A DNA stretch of 64,000 nucleotides from Asterochloris sp. CNOR1 (GCA_963969365.1 OZ017752.1:124001-188000), one strand, 5' to 3'; positions 35,804 to 47,900 are shown, numbered from the stretch's first letter. Notes: generated by a model from the letters alone, not told the origin. Numbers and translations: made by a program.

Positions 35804-36554
35804 GTAAAGTACCATAGTCTTCAGTGAATGTCAGCCGCAACTTGACATCTAAAATCTCGTCGTGCACCTCCTTCAGCTCGCCGTTTACTGCAAAAGTCTC
35901 ACGCAGGAAGTTCAGATGCGCCTCCGTCGGGTAGGTTGACAGCACCTTGATGACTGTGTGCTGGCCGTCTGGGGATTCCCGGTGGGGAAAGGTTGAATGA
36001 CGCCTTGCTGCTACGACTGAGGTAGCCACACCAGTACAGATATTTGTCTTCAGGCGATGCGTCTCTGTGAACGGTCCACATGATCGGTGTTGCTCTGTAA
36101 CGTTCCGTGCTAGTAACCCTAGTCAAAGCCCTAGACCTGGCAGACCCAATCAAGGTTACTCGAGTTGGCGTCTTGGACTGTTGCTCATGTGAAGCACCAC
36201 ATACTGAAGCATGCATGGGTAATGTCTGTGGGGCCTGGGACTGGAGGACTCAAAAATGAGTGACACCCCAAAGGGTTCAGGGGGAGATACAAGGTGCTCA
36301 ATATATGGGGAGGTTCTGGGCTGCCACGCATCAGGGGATGGATAGCTAAAGCAATGCTAAAAACAAGTTGCAAAGTTGTTGCAATGCACGGAGGATTTGG
36401 GGCTCAGTACCAGGAGATGACCAGGACTGCAGGGGACATCTGATGGGGAGCTAGCCAGGGGCACGTCGGGTTTGTTCTGGGAGGGGGTTGCATTGTTGGG
36501 CTTGTTTGCTGGACGTGCAATGCTCAGCACATTGGGCGGGCGCCATGTCAGGGC
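35804..36554 (-). other. Stretch with an unassigned reverse ORF of distinct composition
   Basis: The reverse strand 35830-36029 encodes a smooth, protein-like segment (GQHTVIKVLSTYPTEAHLNF, then FAVNGELKEVHDEILDVKLR) with no repeat structure. A second frame, 36000-36150, reads EDKYLYWCGYLSRSSKA. The two frames abut as if separated by a frameshift. I recognise no family. The region lies between the last supported exon of the + strand gene and the GH1 stop, and may be a decayed mobile element or an exon of an unknown gene. The remainder (36230-36554) shows only short open frames. Confidence 0.35.
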
Positions 36555-39500
36555 TCAGGAAAAGTAGCTTTGCAGCCAGGAGAGGGACTGCTTAGGGGTA
36601 CGGGCCAGATCGTCGGTATAATCCACATATATGATGCCAAACCTTGTGCCATACCCTGACGTCCATTCAAAGTCTGCAGTCAGCAAGACCCACCCTTGAT
36701 GAGGATTTTGCACTTGCTTTGCCCGACAATTGCTCCCAGAGGCAAAGGAGCAGCCCGGCTTTCCCTCATAGATGGTACGCAGAGGCAAAGACACAAACTC
36801 ACTGTCCATCAGGGCCCAGCAGAAGTAGCCAATCAAATTGACGCCCGACGCCACGGCCGCCTGCGCCTGGTCCAAGTAGCCCTGCAGCCAACTTGACAGA
36901 CTCTCAGTGCATGTCAGGCACTGTGGCAGCCTGTTGTGCCAATAACCACCTTTACAGCCAGTGCCACAGCTGCCTGTTTTGCTTAGCGCTGCAGGCAGTT
37001 GAGTGAGTCTCCAAGTATTTCAGAGTTTCACCAGCATGGTGTGCCACCAGCATGCTGAACACCCATTGCCACGGCTGCCTGCACCAGGCAGCCCTGCAGG
37101 CGGTCAAACAAATGACAGTGCTAACATTTGGACTGCTTTGTGGCAGCCTGTCAAGGCCACACTGCCCAGGCCTGGTTTGACTATCCAATGGGCAACACAA
37201 CATAGCTCAGCTTGATACCTCGTATGCCAAAGTACTGGTGCTGTAACACATGAATTCTGTGGACACAAATGCTGGCAGACGGCCACATTGCTCATTGGCG
37301 GCCCTGTCAGGCAGATTGCAGCAGCTTATTACAGCAAACACGTGCTAGAGCTACTGCAGGCATGCAGGCACACGCAGAATAGCTGTGCCGCACACCACTT
37401 TGACTGGTCATGTAGGTCCTGATAGCACATGCGCACAAGCAGCCCTGGGAGAGTCAAGGCTCAGGCAGCATGCATGCTCAAGCCCTGCTGTGCAAGATGC
37501 TTCCTGACCTGAAGTCATCGCGCACACCCTTGCACTTTCTGGCAGGGCAGACATGGCATGGCACGCATGGCATGGCAGGCAGAACCAAGACTGGGTCAGG
37601 CAGTTGCCTGACCGCACAGCCGGAGCAGCATCATGAGTACACGACCCCACCTGGAGGTAGGCAACCCTGAAAGAGTCGTCCAGAGCCTGCCCCATGGACT
37701 CGCTGCTCTCCCCAGGCACAGACACGCCATTCTCTGCAATGCAATAAAAATCTCTGCCAGGGCAAGACAGACAGGCAGGGTGGATGCAGCTCATGTCACT
37801 GGACCTCGAGACAGCCATGTGCCATAGCCGTCCTGCTCAATTTTGAGTTGATTTGTTTCAGGTGCCTGCCTTCTGTTAGGGGGCAGGTGCACCAAGGCAG
37901 GCCCGCCCTGGCAGCCTCTCTGCAGGTTTGTGAGGATGCTTCCCATGTCTTGGCCTTTGCTCGATGCCTGCAGCCCATGTCCTCGCAGCCCAGGGGCGAC
38001 ACTGCCAGCAGGCTGACACACTGCCAGTGCCCTGCTGGTGACTCTGTACAGCAATACTGGCTGTGCTCCCAGGTTCTGGGCAGATGGCAACTGAACTGAT
38101 GTTGCCGCTTTGACCAAACTAACTGTGAAGAATTCCCAACAGTGCATCACAGCAGGGCACGCAAAGGGCACCAGTTGCGTTCTGTGACAGAGAGAGTGAC
38201 AAATGCACAACAGGAGGCAGTGCCATGCAACACTGCCAGACGGACAATTGACTTGGCACAGCCACACCGCTGAAATCAGACAAGCTACTCCAGCAACATG
38301 AACGGCACAGCCACATCGTTGGACCTACCCGATGAACAGCTGACCCTGTGCTGACCCTGTGCAGCCATATCACTGGGAGGCTCACCTGTGACAATGATGG
38401 CTCCAGGGTTGTACCGTTGCTGGATGTACTGCAGCAGGGGCCTGCAGCAGCATGTGAGGGGAATCAGGCAGATGAGACATAGGGACGTGAGACACAAGAA
38501 CATGCACTGCTGATGGCTGTGTCTCAGCCGCAGGTGCCTACAGGAGCGGGTGAGGGCAGTCAGGCAGTCAAGCTGCGGCGCACATTGACTACCCGGGGAT
38601 TACAGATGAAGTGTTTTGCAGGAGGGACCTGCAGGGGCAAGTGAGTCAGGCAGCCACAGCCCAAGCCTCCTGATGATCGCTCACCTGACGCTGCCTGCTG
38701 TCAAAGCAGGGGCCCAATGCCAATTGCTCCATGGCTTGTTGTGCTCAGGGCAGCTGAACCCTCAGCTATGTTCGACCTTGGCCACTGTGCTGATTCCCAA
38801 GGAGGCAGAATGCCCTGTCTCTAGTGCTGTGTGGCCCCACTCTCCCATGGGTGCATGGTAGACCTGTTCAGGCACACCCGGCAGCTCACTTGAAGCCCTG
38901 AGGCACCACGATGAGCCAGGGCGAGCCTGAGGTGGGCCCAATGACTGTGCCATTCTGAGCGGTGGTGTAGGTGCAGGTTTTGTCGTCATTGTTTGCCTCA
39001 GGGCAGTCCTGGATGTACTCTGAGGTGTAGTGGTTCAGTCCTGCAGCAATGTTAGCCATCAGTGTGCAATCAACAGCAAGGCCCATGATGAGGGCAGGTC
39101 TGCAGTACTATGGCCATGTGCAACACGACAAACAACAACCCAGCCAGAGATCAATGCTCAATGCAAAGGCAGGCCTGCGTCTGGCTGCTCTGCAGAAGTG
39201 CGGCCGCATACAGCAGAAGGCTGTACAGCCCAGGCCAAGACGCACAATGATTCTGCTTCAACCTGCGCTCACCGAAGTAAGTGGCAGACCCCACGAGCTG
39301 GGCGGACTGTTCAGGAGTGAAGGAGGGCAGCAGGCTCCCCAGCGCGGCCTTGACTGAGGCTGGGTAGTCCCCAAAGTAGATGGGGTCCGCCCAGATCCCC
39401 AGATTCAAGTCCAGGTGGCGCTGCACTGCAGCCTACATCAGTGGAGAAAATGCTGAGGAGGTGTTGGTGCTGCTGGTTACATTCCGATTCCTGAAAGCGT

Positions 39501-42500
39501 GCTGCAAGCCAGCATGTTGCACTGTCAACTGCAGCTATAGTGGGCACGACAGATGTGCCGGCAGCATGTGATGTTGAGTCTCAATGACGAGGCGTAACCG
39601 CACGCAGAGCACAGCCCCTGCTGCACTCCATTTTGACCCAGTGCAGGCCATGTCCCCCGCGTGACAGGTCACAAATTCTCAACCTGGTTCTGGTGGGTCA
39701 CAACCACCCTGGATCTGACAGTGCCAGCAGGCCCCTACCTGGTCTGCCGCGCTCTCGGTGTATGGGAAGCTCCTGCAGGGACGCACATGCAGTACCAGTC
39801 AGCAGCATGCGCTGGTCTGGCAGGCAGCGGCATGCAGACCCCCAACACCCACTGCAGCAAGTAGGGCCACTGGACCAGCATACCAATCAAACTGCCTTCC
39901 CTCAGGAAAAGCAGTTGTACCACCAAGTCCCAAGCCAGCTCTGGTTGCAGCAGGGGGCCTTGATGCTGCACAGGTGCAGGTCAGTCAGGCTCCACTGCCT
40001 GTTGCAGCAGGTGCGCCTGTCTGTGTGGCTGCAGCCGGCCCTTACTGCATTCCTAGCAGTAGCACAAACCCTCAACCTTCCATGTGAGCTGACAGCTTAT
40101 GGCTCACAAGTGAGATTTGATGTGCATCAAGATCCAAGCTAGCCACCAAAAGCTCACCAGTCAGAGTTGAAGTTCATGGAGACCTGGGCCCCAGGGATGA
40201 TCTCGCGCAGCTTGGCTGAGGCAGCAGCGTGCGCCAGGAGGGTGTAGTGAGTGCACAGAAACTGGGCAGACCTGCTGGCGATGCCTGCAAGCCAAGGGAG
40301 GGACGATGTCAGGTACTACGTCCAACAAATGAACAGGGACTTGGGCTGATTGGCTGGCAGGGGGCCAGAGCGTGAGGCCTCTGGAAGGGTCGACCTGCTG
40401 GCGACGCCTGCAGGAGAGGGCGGAGGCGCTGCCGCAAACTTCGATGGATGTCCACAGAGGAAGGCAGGCATTGCAGTGGGTGCACCAGAGTTCGGGCAAC
40501 TACCTGGCATGATGGCAGGCAACGCCAGCAGGCTCCAGTATGCAAAACAGTCCTGGCCTCTGCTGTGGCTGTCACTGCTGACAGCTGCCTGCAACACGTG
40601 CCAGGCAACGCTTGCAAGCTCCAGCTTTTAGGCACAGTCACTGTCACTGCTAGCAGCCGCCTGCAGCGAGAGTCAGGCAGTGCCGGCAGGATCCCTTGCC
40701 AGTCTGGTCCAGGCTTGCCCCCAATGCTGCCAGCTCCACATCTGGGTCTGCGCGCTGGTCCAAAATGCAGATCTGGGACTGATATCTTGAGAGCGGCCCC
40801 TGCCTCTGCATTGAGGCCTCGCGCGCCAGATCCAGGGTGGTTGTAACCACCCACCAAAACCTGGTTGAGCCCTGTCCCCATGAGGGTCATGGCCCAACCA
40901 GGCTTGAACCTGACTGTGATGGAGGCCCCACTCTGGGTTCAAACAGGCAACCTTTGTGGCGTCACAATAGGTCACCTGGTGCAAAGGTGCCCTCCCCATA
41001 GCCCAGGGGGCAGAAGCTCTGCCCCTCGTTGAAGGTGCTCCAGTACTGAACTTTGCTGCCCAGCGCAGAGGCCACGGTGGCAGTGTAGTTCACAAAATCG
41101 TCGACGAAGAGGGGGGAGGTGGGGCCACCATAGGCGTCCTGCACAGGCAGCTGGGCCTGAGCAATCTTCTGCGAGCTTGCACTGCTTGCAGATCAGCAGG
41201 GTGGACGCTGCCAGGTCTGCAAATGCAACGCTGCTTCTAGCCATGCACCAGTCTGTTCATGAAGTGGCACTTTCGGATTCATGCCCATCCTTAGCCACCG
41301 TGAGTGATTGCGCTATGTGTGTATGATTGCAAGAAAGCAAGCACATGCAGCTCATTTCACCGCTGATTGCACCCCTGCAGCACCAGGAAGGTGCAACATG
41401 AGTGCAACACAAGCGCATCACCACAAGTCCATGCAGTATGGCTGCATCAGAAGTGCAGCAGCACAAGACCATGCAGCATGAACACAGTCACACTGTAGCA
41501 CCCGCACGGCCGTGCAGCATGAGTGCAGGGAGACAACAGCACCACACAGCCCGTTAACACCGTGAAGCATGGGTGCCACCATCCAAGCAAGCACACGAAA
41601 GCCTCGTCCTCAGTCCATGGCAGCGTGCAACCTGCTGGCCCACATCTGCTCAAGTGGCTGTGCTCCCTGATAGCTGGTGCTGATCCTGAAATGCCCGGCT
41701 CCTGGAAGCCAACCTTGACAGCTCAGTAAACACAAGCCAAGGCACTGCTTCTCTTGCTCTGCTATCACCTCCTCAGTAGCTGTCGCCCCTCAGGTGCGTC
41801 CGCTGAGCAGAGCCCGCCAGCGCAGCCTGCTGGCTCAGCTCTCAACAGCATACTAAGTAGCCGATTTGCGCCCTGACAATGCCTCGGCCTACTCCCCTTG
41901 GTCTCAAACTGGGTATCACCAGCAACAACGTGATCTGAGCACCCCTCATGGCAGCTCTCAGCCATCATACTTCCCTCAGGCGTGCACAACAGGAGACCCA
42001 CCTGCAGTGCCTGCGGGAGGTCCCAGTGATAAAGTGTCACAGACACCTGGATGCCTGCTGCGCTCAGTGCATTTGTCAGGTTCTGGTAGAACTGCACCCC
42101 AGCCGGGTTGACCTGCAGGCAGCAGGAGTACTGCGTCAGTGCTGACAGTGTGGGTGAGGGTAGAAGGGAAGACGCCCTGCCCTGGGCAGTTGTGCAAGCC
42201 CACTGCCGCAATGGGGCGGCTGGTGGCTCCTGTACGGCCAAGCGTACACATGTCTGGCGATTGCATGGCAGCTGGACAGCGAGCAGTCCTGTGACTGGTG
42301 CAGGCCGGTTGGCCCGGGCCTTCACTTGTCAGGCGTGCAGCTTGGCCCGCACTGCCAATCTGCGCAGAGGCCCTACAGTAGACTGTTTCAGTCACGGCTG
42401 ACACCAGCACTTGTGCAGAGGCTGCCCTGTGGCAAACTCCAGGGGCAAGGCGTGACACATCTCACATATAGATGTCTTTGCAAAAAACAGCGGTACACAA

Positions 42501-43418
42501 ATCAGTGAGCCATCTCTTGGACATCTCTGCTGCACACTTCTAGCATGATCTGCGCCCTCTGACAGCAGTGAGGCAACAAGCAGCACTGAGGATAGCCATT
42601 GCTGCTAACAACCTTCACTTCTCGCTCATGCCAGCCCTTCACACCATCAGCGGCCATGCCTGCAGCACTCACTTGTCCTGAGCCAGTGGGGAAGATGCGG
42701 GGCCATGAAATGGACATGCGGAAGTGCTGGACCCCATTTGCCACCATGAGGGCGATGTCCTCTGGGTACCTGCACATAGAGGCTTGAAGTTGAGTGCAAC
42801 AATAATGCCAGCTTAGATTGACTGTCCAGCAGATGGTGGCTTCGTAAGCTCTGTGCCACCATACACAGGCAAGGCAGCAACCCTGAGTCCCTGTCGCCCT
42901 CCAATGAGTGCTGAACCCAGAATCTTTCTGAGGCCCTCCCCAGGAGGCTGGCAGATCTTCCAGCCCCAAGTCTGCATAAACTGTGCACACTCTGATGAGC
43001 CCATGTGGGCCGCGGAGGCTTGCCTATAATAAAACTCAGTGCCCACATCGCCATTGTCATTGTTGGTGATCTTGCCTGCAGCAGACAAGCATCTTGTGGG
43101 CATCAGCTGGTGCGCAGTTTGGGGAGGGTTTTGAAGGCAGGTGCACTGACCTGGGGTCTGGGAGAAGTTGTCCCAGATGCTGGGCAGCCTGCCGTCCACA
43201 TTCCAGGCACCCTCCACCTGGTAGGCAGACGTCGCTGCACCCCTGGAACACACAGCATCAGCCATGTCATAAGCGCAGATCCCTGCTGCATGAGGGCAGC
43301 ATTGGTGCAGGGCCGCTGCATGCACGCAGCAGCGGTGCTGTGGGGCTCACCACCAGAAGGAAGGCGCGGCATGCGCTGTGCCCAGCACGGCGGCCCCAAC
43401 AGCCAGACTTTGCCACAT
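36555..43418 (-). CDS. Secreted GH1 family beta-glucosidase, 463 aa, 14 exons
   Basis: Exons (minus) are 43351-43418, 43151-43242, 43024-43075, 42673-42769, 42002-42112, 40976-41138, 40158-40284, 39739-39772, 39273-39432, 38890-39040, 38386-38441, 37651-37733, 36803-36881 and 36555-36673; phases close to 463 codons plus stop. A signal peptide is visible ([17 protein letters not shown]). GH1 landmarks are [48 protein letters not shown], the acid/base Glu178 in [30 protein letters not shown], the nucleophile Glu371 in [12 protein letters not shown], and [21 protein letters not shown]1 enzymes hydrolyse beta-glucosides and related glycosides with retention. The acid/base motif is NEG instead of the near-universal NEP. 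Intron 3 uses a GC donor (AG|GCAAGC). It is divergent from IPK1. Confidence 0.93.
39675..40872. repeat. Inverted pair of about 45-bp repeats in GH1 introns
   Basis: Plus-strand 39677-39720 (TCTCAACCTGGTTCTGG, then ACAACCACCCTGGATCTGAC) matches the reverse complement of about 40828-40871 (CTCAACCAGGTTTTGG, then ACAACCACCCTGGATCTGGC). The two lie in introns 7 and 6 on either side of exon 40158-40284. They could be ends of a decayed element or two copies of a short interspersed repeat. Confidence 0.65.
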
Positions 43419-43776
43419 CCTGTGCATCTATCTGGTCAGAAGACTGCCTGGGAGTGGATCTGAGGGCAGGAACGCCAACAGTAATGACAGATCTGAAGTT
43501 GTTGCTTGTGTCAGGCCTGCAGCAAGATCATGACGTGTCAAGGTGTGCTCGGCGTTAGATCGCACCGTTTGCAGCAGAGCGAGCAGCAAAGCGAGCAGCA
43601 AAGCGAGGACAGAAGCGGGTCAACCCAGTAAGCATACATGGGCGGGGGCGATGGCCTCACCCAACACATCCCAAGACTCAACAAAGCTCCCTGCCTGCCA
43701 AGTGCCGTCGAGTGGACAGATCCAATGACGGTCAACACGAAACCATGACTCGAGTGCCCTCGAGGGCCCACGGGCC
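43419..43776. promoter_or_regulatory. Divergent promoter region between GH1 and IPK1
   Basis: This 358-bp spacer lies between two outward-facing start codons. It contains a short purine-rich tandem (GCAGAGCGAGCAGCAAAGCGAGCAGCAAAGCGAGGA, split here as GAGCAGCAAAGC units) at about 43574-43608. No TATA box was noted. Confidence 0.5.
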
Positions 43777-46191
43777 ATGAGCCCGCTGCCATCAGCTGAT
43801 ACTCTCTGTGCATCTGAGTGGGCTCTCAAAGCTGAAGGCAGGGCCAATGCGGTCTTTTGCCATGTTGGGTCAGAGGACTACATCCATGTGAGAGCCTCTG
43901 TGCCCCTCGATCTGCCCGCTGCCATCTGTTATGAAGTCCTGCAATGTCAGTACAGTCCACTCTCCATGCAGCATGGCAAAGTGCTGCGACTCCGCAAGCC
44001 ACAGGCATCTCAAGAGGACAGCGATGGAGCACTGTCACAGCTGGAGCAGGCCATCTGGCAGTCACCTGAAGCCATGCAGAGCCCAGGTCAGCCAGCACCC
44101 TCCCTGTATTGGTGCAGGCAGCTGCCAGTCATGCAGAGCTCAGCAGGGATGCCCAGCACTGCTCTTCTGTGACTCCAAACCCCCTCAACGAAGTTGATGC
44201 TGTTGCAGACCCTATGGTCCAGCAGCAGGCCTTTGCGGCCACCATCTTGGGCCCTATTCTGGGCAAGGAGCTGGCAGTCTCAGGGGTGAGCTGCTCCCTG
44301 CAATCTTACTGCCGTGCGGCCTCATTGCCGCTGGCCCCACAGGCATCGTCAGCTGTGGGCGTTCCTGCCTCGGCAGCACGCAGCATGCCCGTGCCCTGGC
44401 ACATCTTGCGCAACCTTCTGCCTGCTGAGAATTTCCTTCTGTGAGTACTGCAATGGCACTGCTCACTAGGCACCAGTCAAACCTCCGAGCAGAGTCCTGA
44501 CGCCCTCCGCTGCACCCACCAGCCCCCTGCTGCACTTCAAGCACCAGACTCCTGGCTCGCAGGAGCTGGTGTCCCTCCCCGGCGACTTTGCAACTGCCCT
44601 GCTCAGACAGTGCTGCCGCTTGACGAAGGGCGCAGTCCCAGCAGCAGCCTCTGCTGAAGCCACCACCCGCCATCAGCCAATCAGGGGCCTGCTCATGCCA
44701 GACGCCACTCTGCCAGCCAGCCCAGGCATGCCCCTGCCAGGCATGCAGTGGGCTGGCCTTGCCCTTTGCGCAGAGCTGAAGCCCAAGTGCGGGTGGCTGC
44801 CCCGTCTCGAGGTGCTCCCGCCGGGGCACGAGGTCAAGGCCCGGGTGCCCAAGTTCCAGCTGCAGCAGGCAGTGAAGCTTGCCAAGGTGTGGGGGCTTTC
44901 TGCTGTGAGGGCCTGAGTGCCGCCACTGGACGGCGAGGCCGGGGGTCAGAGAGTCTGGCTGCCTTGCTTGGGTTCACTTTGCACACCCCTTCAACAGGCT
45001 TTTGCAGAGCCTGAGGTTGTCCATTCCCTGTGATTTGTGTTGTCCATGATGACCTGCAGGCGCCGTGGCATTCCACTAAGCTTTCATTGAGCCTCCAATT
45101 GCAGCTTCAAGTCCCTGTTGTCCGCTAAATCCTGCAGGACTGCACAGCTCCTCCCTGGGCCCCATGCTGCTGCAGTGTCTGAACCGCCTTTAACCCTGCA
45201 GGGTTCTGTGACTTCCCGCAGTGCCTACAACCCGCTGGACCTCTTCTCTCTGGACCCTGCACGAATGCAGAAGGCGTTGCACGCCCTGCTGGCCGCCCCC
45301 CAGAACAACCTGGCACTCTTTGTCAGCGGCGTGCCAGCCGCAACATGGCTGCAGCAGCATCATGCTGCACGTGATGCACAGCCTGTTGACGGCCCAGCTG
45401 TGCTGCAGCAGTGTCTGAGCCTCGCCTGGGGCCACCTCGAACACAAGAGCAAGCCGCTACAGAAGCTGCTGGTGGAGCAGGTGCAGGCAGCTCTCGTGCA
45501 CTCAGGCAAGGCCAACTTATTGTGTTGCAGAGAAGCATCGTGGCCTGCATCTTCGGAGAGCCTGTGGCCATTTCACAGCAGCTCGTGCATAGTGTGGCGC
45601 AGCATCTGGCACATTCCTGGTCACGCACTAGTATCACCGGCTCCAGCTGCAGGTGGTACATGCCCTGTCCTGTCTGGAACAGGTCCTTGTTCAATATGGC
45701 CTGGCATTGTATTCAGCCTGAGCGGGCTGTGTAGCCAACGAGTTGATGCAGACGGTGCTGCAGACTCTTGCTGTCATCACCTGCTGGCTTCTGCAGGGGT
45801 GTTGCCGCGCCTGCTGGAAGCACAGCAGCTAGACCGCTGGGACATCAGCAACACATACCCGTTGCTGCAGCACCTGCTAGGGCAGCCACTTGAACGCACC
45901 ACCCCAACAGCATTGCTGCTGTGCAAGCTGCATATCCGGGAGCAGCTGGCCGTGCTTGCTGACTATCTCACCGCAGCAGCTGCCAAGGACTGCAGCTTGA
46001 TGATCACTTTACGTCCCTATGCTGGAGACACACAGATCAAATTCTGGTCCCAGCTATGCGTTGTGGACCTGGACTTGAAACCTCTGTGTAAACTGCATGA
46101 ACACAATGAATTGGACCTGCTTATCTTGAAGCATGCTGCCAGCCTCCAATGCCGAAATCTTGATGAACCAAATGCTGCTTCTGGCTTCTGA
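43777..46191 (+). CDS. IPK1: Inositol-pentakisphosphate 2-kinase, 487 aa, 7 exons
   Basis: Exons are 43777-43887, 43972-44086, 44209-44285, 44343-44440, 44523-44886, 45202-45505 and 45797-46191, in phase. IPK1 phosphorylates InsP5 at the 2-position to give InsP6 (phytate). Family signatures are W-x-L-K-x-EG-x-AN (WALKAEGRANAV, residues 14-25), GKVLRLRK (39-46), the substrate-site motif ELKPKCGWLP (about 218-227), YNPLDLFSLDPARMQKAL, PQNNLALFVSG and AKDCSLMITLRP (about 419-430). Length is slightly above the plant enzymes (about 450). Intron 6 has a GC donor (TCAG|GCAAGG at 45506). The gene diverges from GH1 and converges on PsbX with about 360 bp between stops. Confidence 0.93.
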
Positions 46192-46552
46192 TGACTGGCA
46201 AGATGGTCCTCCCTGAGCCCTGTTCCTCTTGCATGATGCTGGATGAATATGCTGTTACACGACTGCTCTCAGAATCCATATTGTGGTGCGAGTGACTTGA
46301 AATCTGCTCAAAAACATTGGGATGGGAGGCCTGGGAACACGCTCCGCAGTAGAGGCAGTGGCCCTTTAAACAGTGTGGGTCAGCCCTGCAGCATTTCAGG
46401 GACGCGTTCAAGAGGGCAAAAGAGGAAGGCACCTCCGTGGAGTGCTGGCTGCTGGCATGCTGCTGGCAGAGCTCTTGACGTCTGCCATCATGCAGCAAGA
46501 CCCAAAATGATTGACTGACCTTCAGGTGGCTGCGCAAGAACTGGGTCATCAA
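46192..46552. other. Convergent 3' region of IPK1 and PsbX
   Basis: This 361-bp stretch lies between two stop codons, with no gene seen. On the minus strand a GTGTAAC at about 46254-46260 contains TGTAA, the usual chlorophyte polyadenylation signal, and could serve PsbX. Confidence 0.45.
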
Positions 46553-47900
46553 TTACTTCCGAGCCAGAGGGCTGCAGGTAATAGTGGAAGTCAGTCCAAA
46601 GCTCCAGTGGGGCAATACATGCCGAGCAGCAAAGCAAACACTGCCACACATGTTGAGCAAAGAGCAAGCAAGGGGGACTCACTCGAAGTTGCTGACTGTA
46701 GTTAACGAATGGAGGGCAGAGAGGAAGGTATCAGTATGTGTCATGTAAAAATGAGGTGAGAGACTGTGCGCAGCATGATGACCACGTGCTAGCAATTGCA
46801 TGCTCAGACGAAGCTCAGGAAGGCAGACTCAAGGGACTTTCATACATAGTTCGCCAGCAAGATGCATGGGTGATGCACAGGGCTGATGCCTGAGTTGCTG
46901 GGCTCCCATGCAGCATCGCCTCAAGTGCAGAGGACCATGGCCCCAGCCATGTTGGCCTGCATCGAAAGGGATTACCTCCGGTGACAGCGATTGCGATGGC
47001 AGAGAGCACAAAGCCGCCAGCCACCACGCTGAATAGCAGGTTCTTCAGGGAGGGGGTGACTCCTGCCTCGGCAACAAGGGGGTGAGCCAGCATGGCGCCT
47101 GCGCCAGCCACCAGGCCTGCTGGCAATGCCAGCTGCTGCTGCTGCTGGTCGCGCTGCTGGCTGCAGGCAGAAGACAGCCTACAGTCAGCTGGCGCCATTG
47201 CTCGATCATGAAGAAGTGCATCGAGCTGGTCCAACCATGGACGTGGCGCGGGCTGCCTGCCTGGCCTGCAGTCCACACGGTGAGGTACTGCACACTCGTA
47301 GCTTGCAACAATAAGCTGGAAGGTGTCGCCTCTGAGCCACAACTCACCAGTGCGAGCCACATCCGCTGCAAGGTCACAACAGCAAAAAGAGAGCTCCAGG
47401 CTGATCTCTGTTGACCTGCCAGCCAGATGCACTACAAGTGCAGCTCAGGACGGCCCTTCATGCCGCACACTTCGTCCAAATGCTTTGGTGTGCAGCTTTG
47501 CTGAACTTGCACAACAACACAATTTTTGCCAGCGGCCTCTGCCTGCCAACGTCCTTTGAGCGGCCTGCAGGGGCTGCGCTGCAGATCATGAAGATGCCCC
47601 CCTATCATGTCCAGACGTGGCCTGACAGCCACTTGTTCTCCTTGAAAAGCCACAGGAGGCCTGCAGCTCACCTGACCACCTTGCTCCTGGAGGCCCTGCA
47701 GACCGTGCGGCGCTGTGCGTGGGCGACTGCAGCCACGACAAGAAGAGCCGTCAGAAGGTGGATCATCATGCCCAGGCAAGCCTGTGGTAGTCCTGCGGGG
47801 CCGTTGCCGCACCTGGGAGGCTGGTAGCCCTCCGAGTCTCCACTGACCTCCTGACACTGCACACGGGGCTGGCGCTCTGAGCAATGGCTGTGGCTGCCAT
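46553..47900 (-). CDS. PSBX: Photosystem II PsbX precursor (nuclear-encoded), 119 aa, 5 exons
   Basis: Exons (minus) are 47813-47900, 47672-47726, 46976-47160, 46683-46695 (13 nt) and 46553-46571 (19 nt); every phase fits. The start MAATAIAQSASPVCSVRRSV and following Arg/Ser/Ala-rich stretch (AQRRTVCRASRSK) form a chloroplast transit peptide. A hydrophobic thylakoid-transfer-like segment (LVAGAGAMLAHPLVAEAG) follows. The mature protein is VTPSLKNLLFSVVAGGFVLS, one transmembrane helix, then GVSNFDPLARK, matching the PsbX signature GVSNFDP. PsbX is a small single-helix subunit at the PSII core periphery. An alternative start at MMIHLLTALL is less likely. An 18-nt in-phase candidate exon at about 47348-47365 (flanked by AG and GT) was left out. 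It is head to head with the SDR gene. Confidence 0.9.

Noticed and set aside
47348-47365. An 18-nt PsbX exon
   Set aside because: It has AG and GT flanks and would keep phase, but the protein without it matches the expected transit/mature layout better. It is left as an optional cassette.
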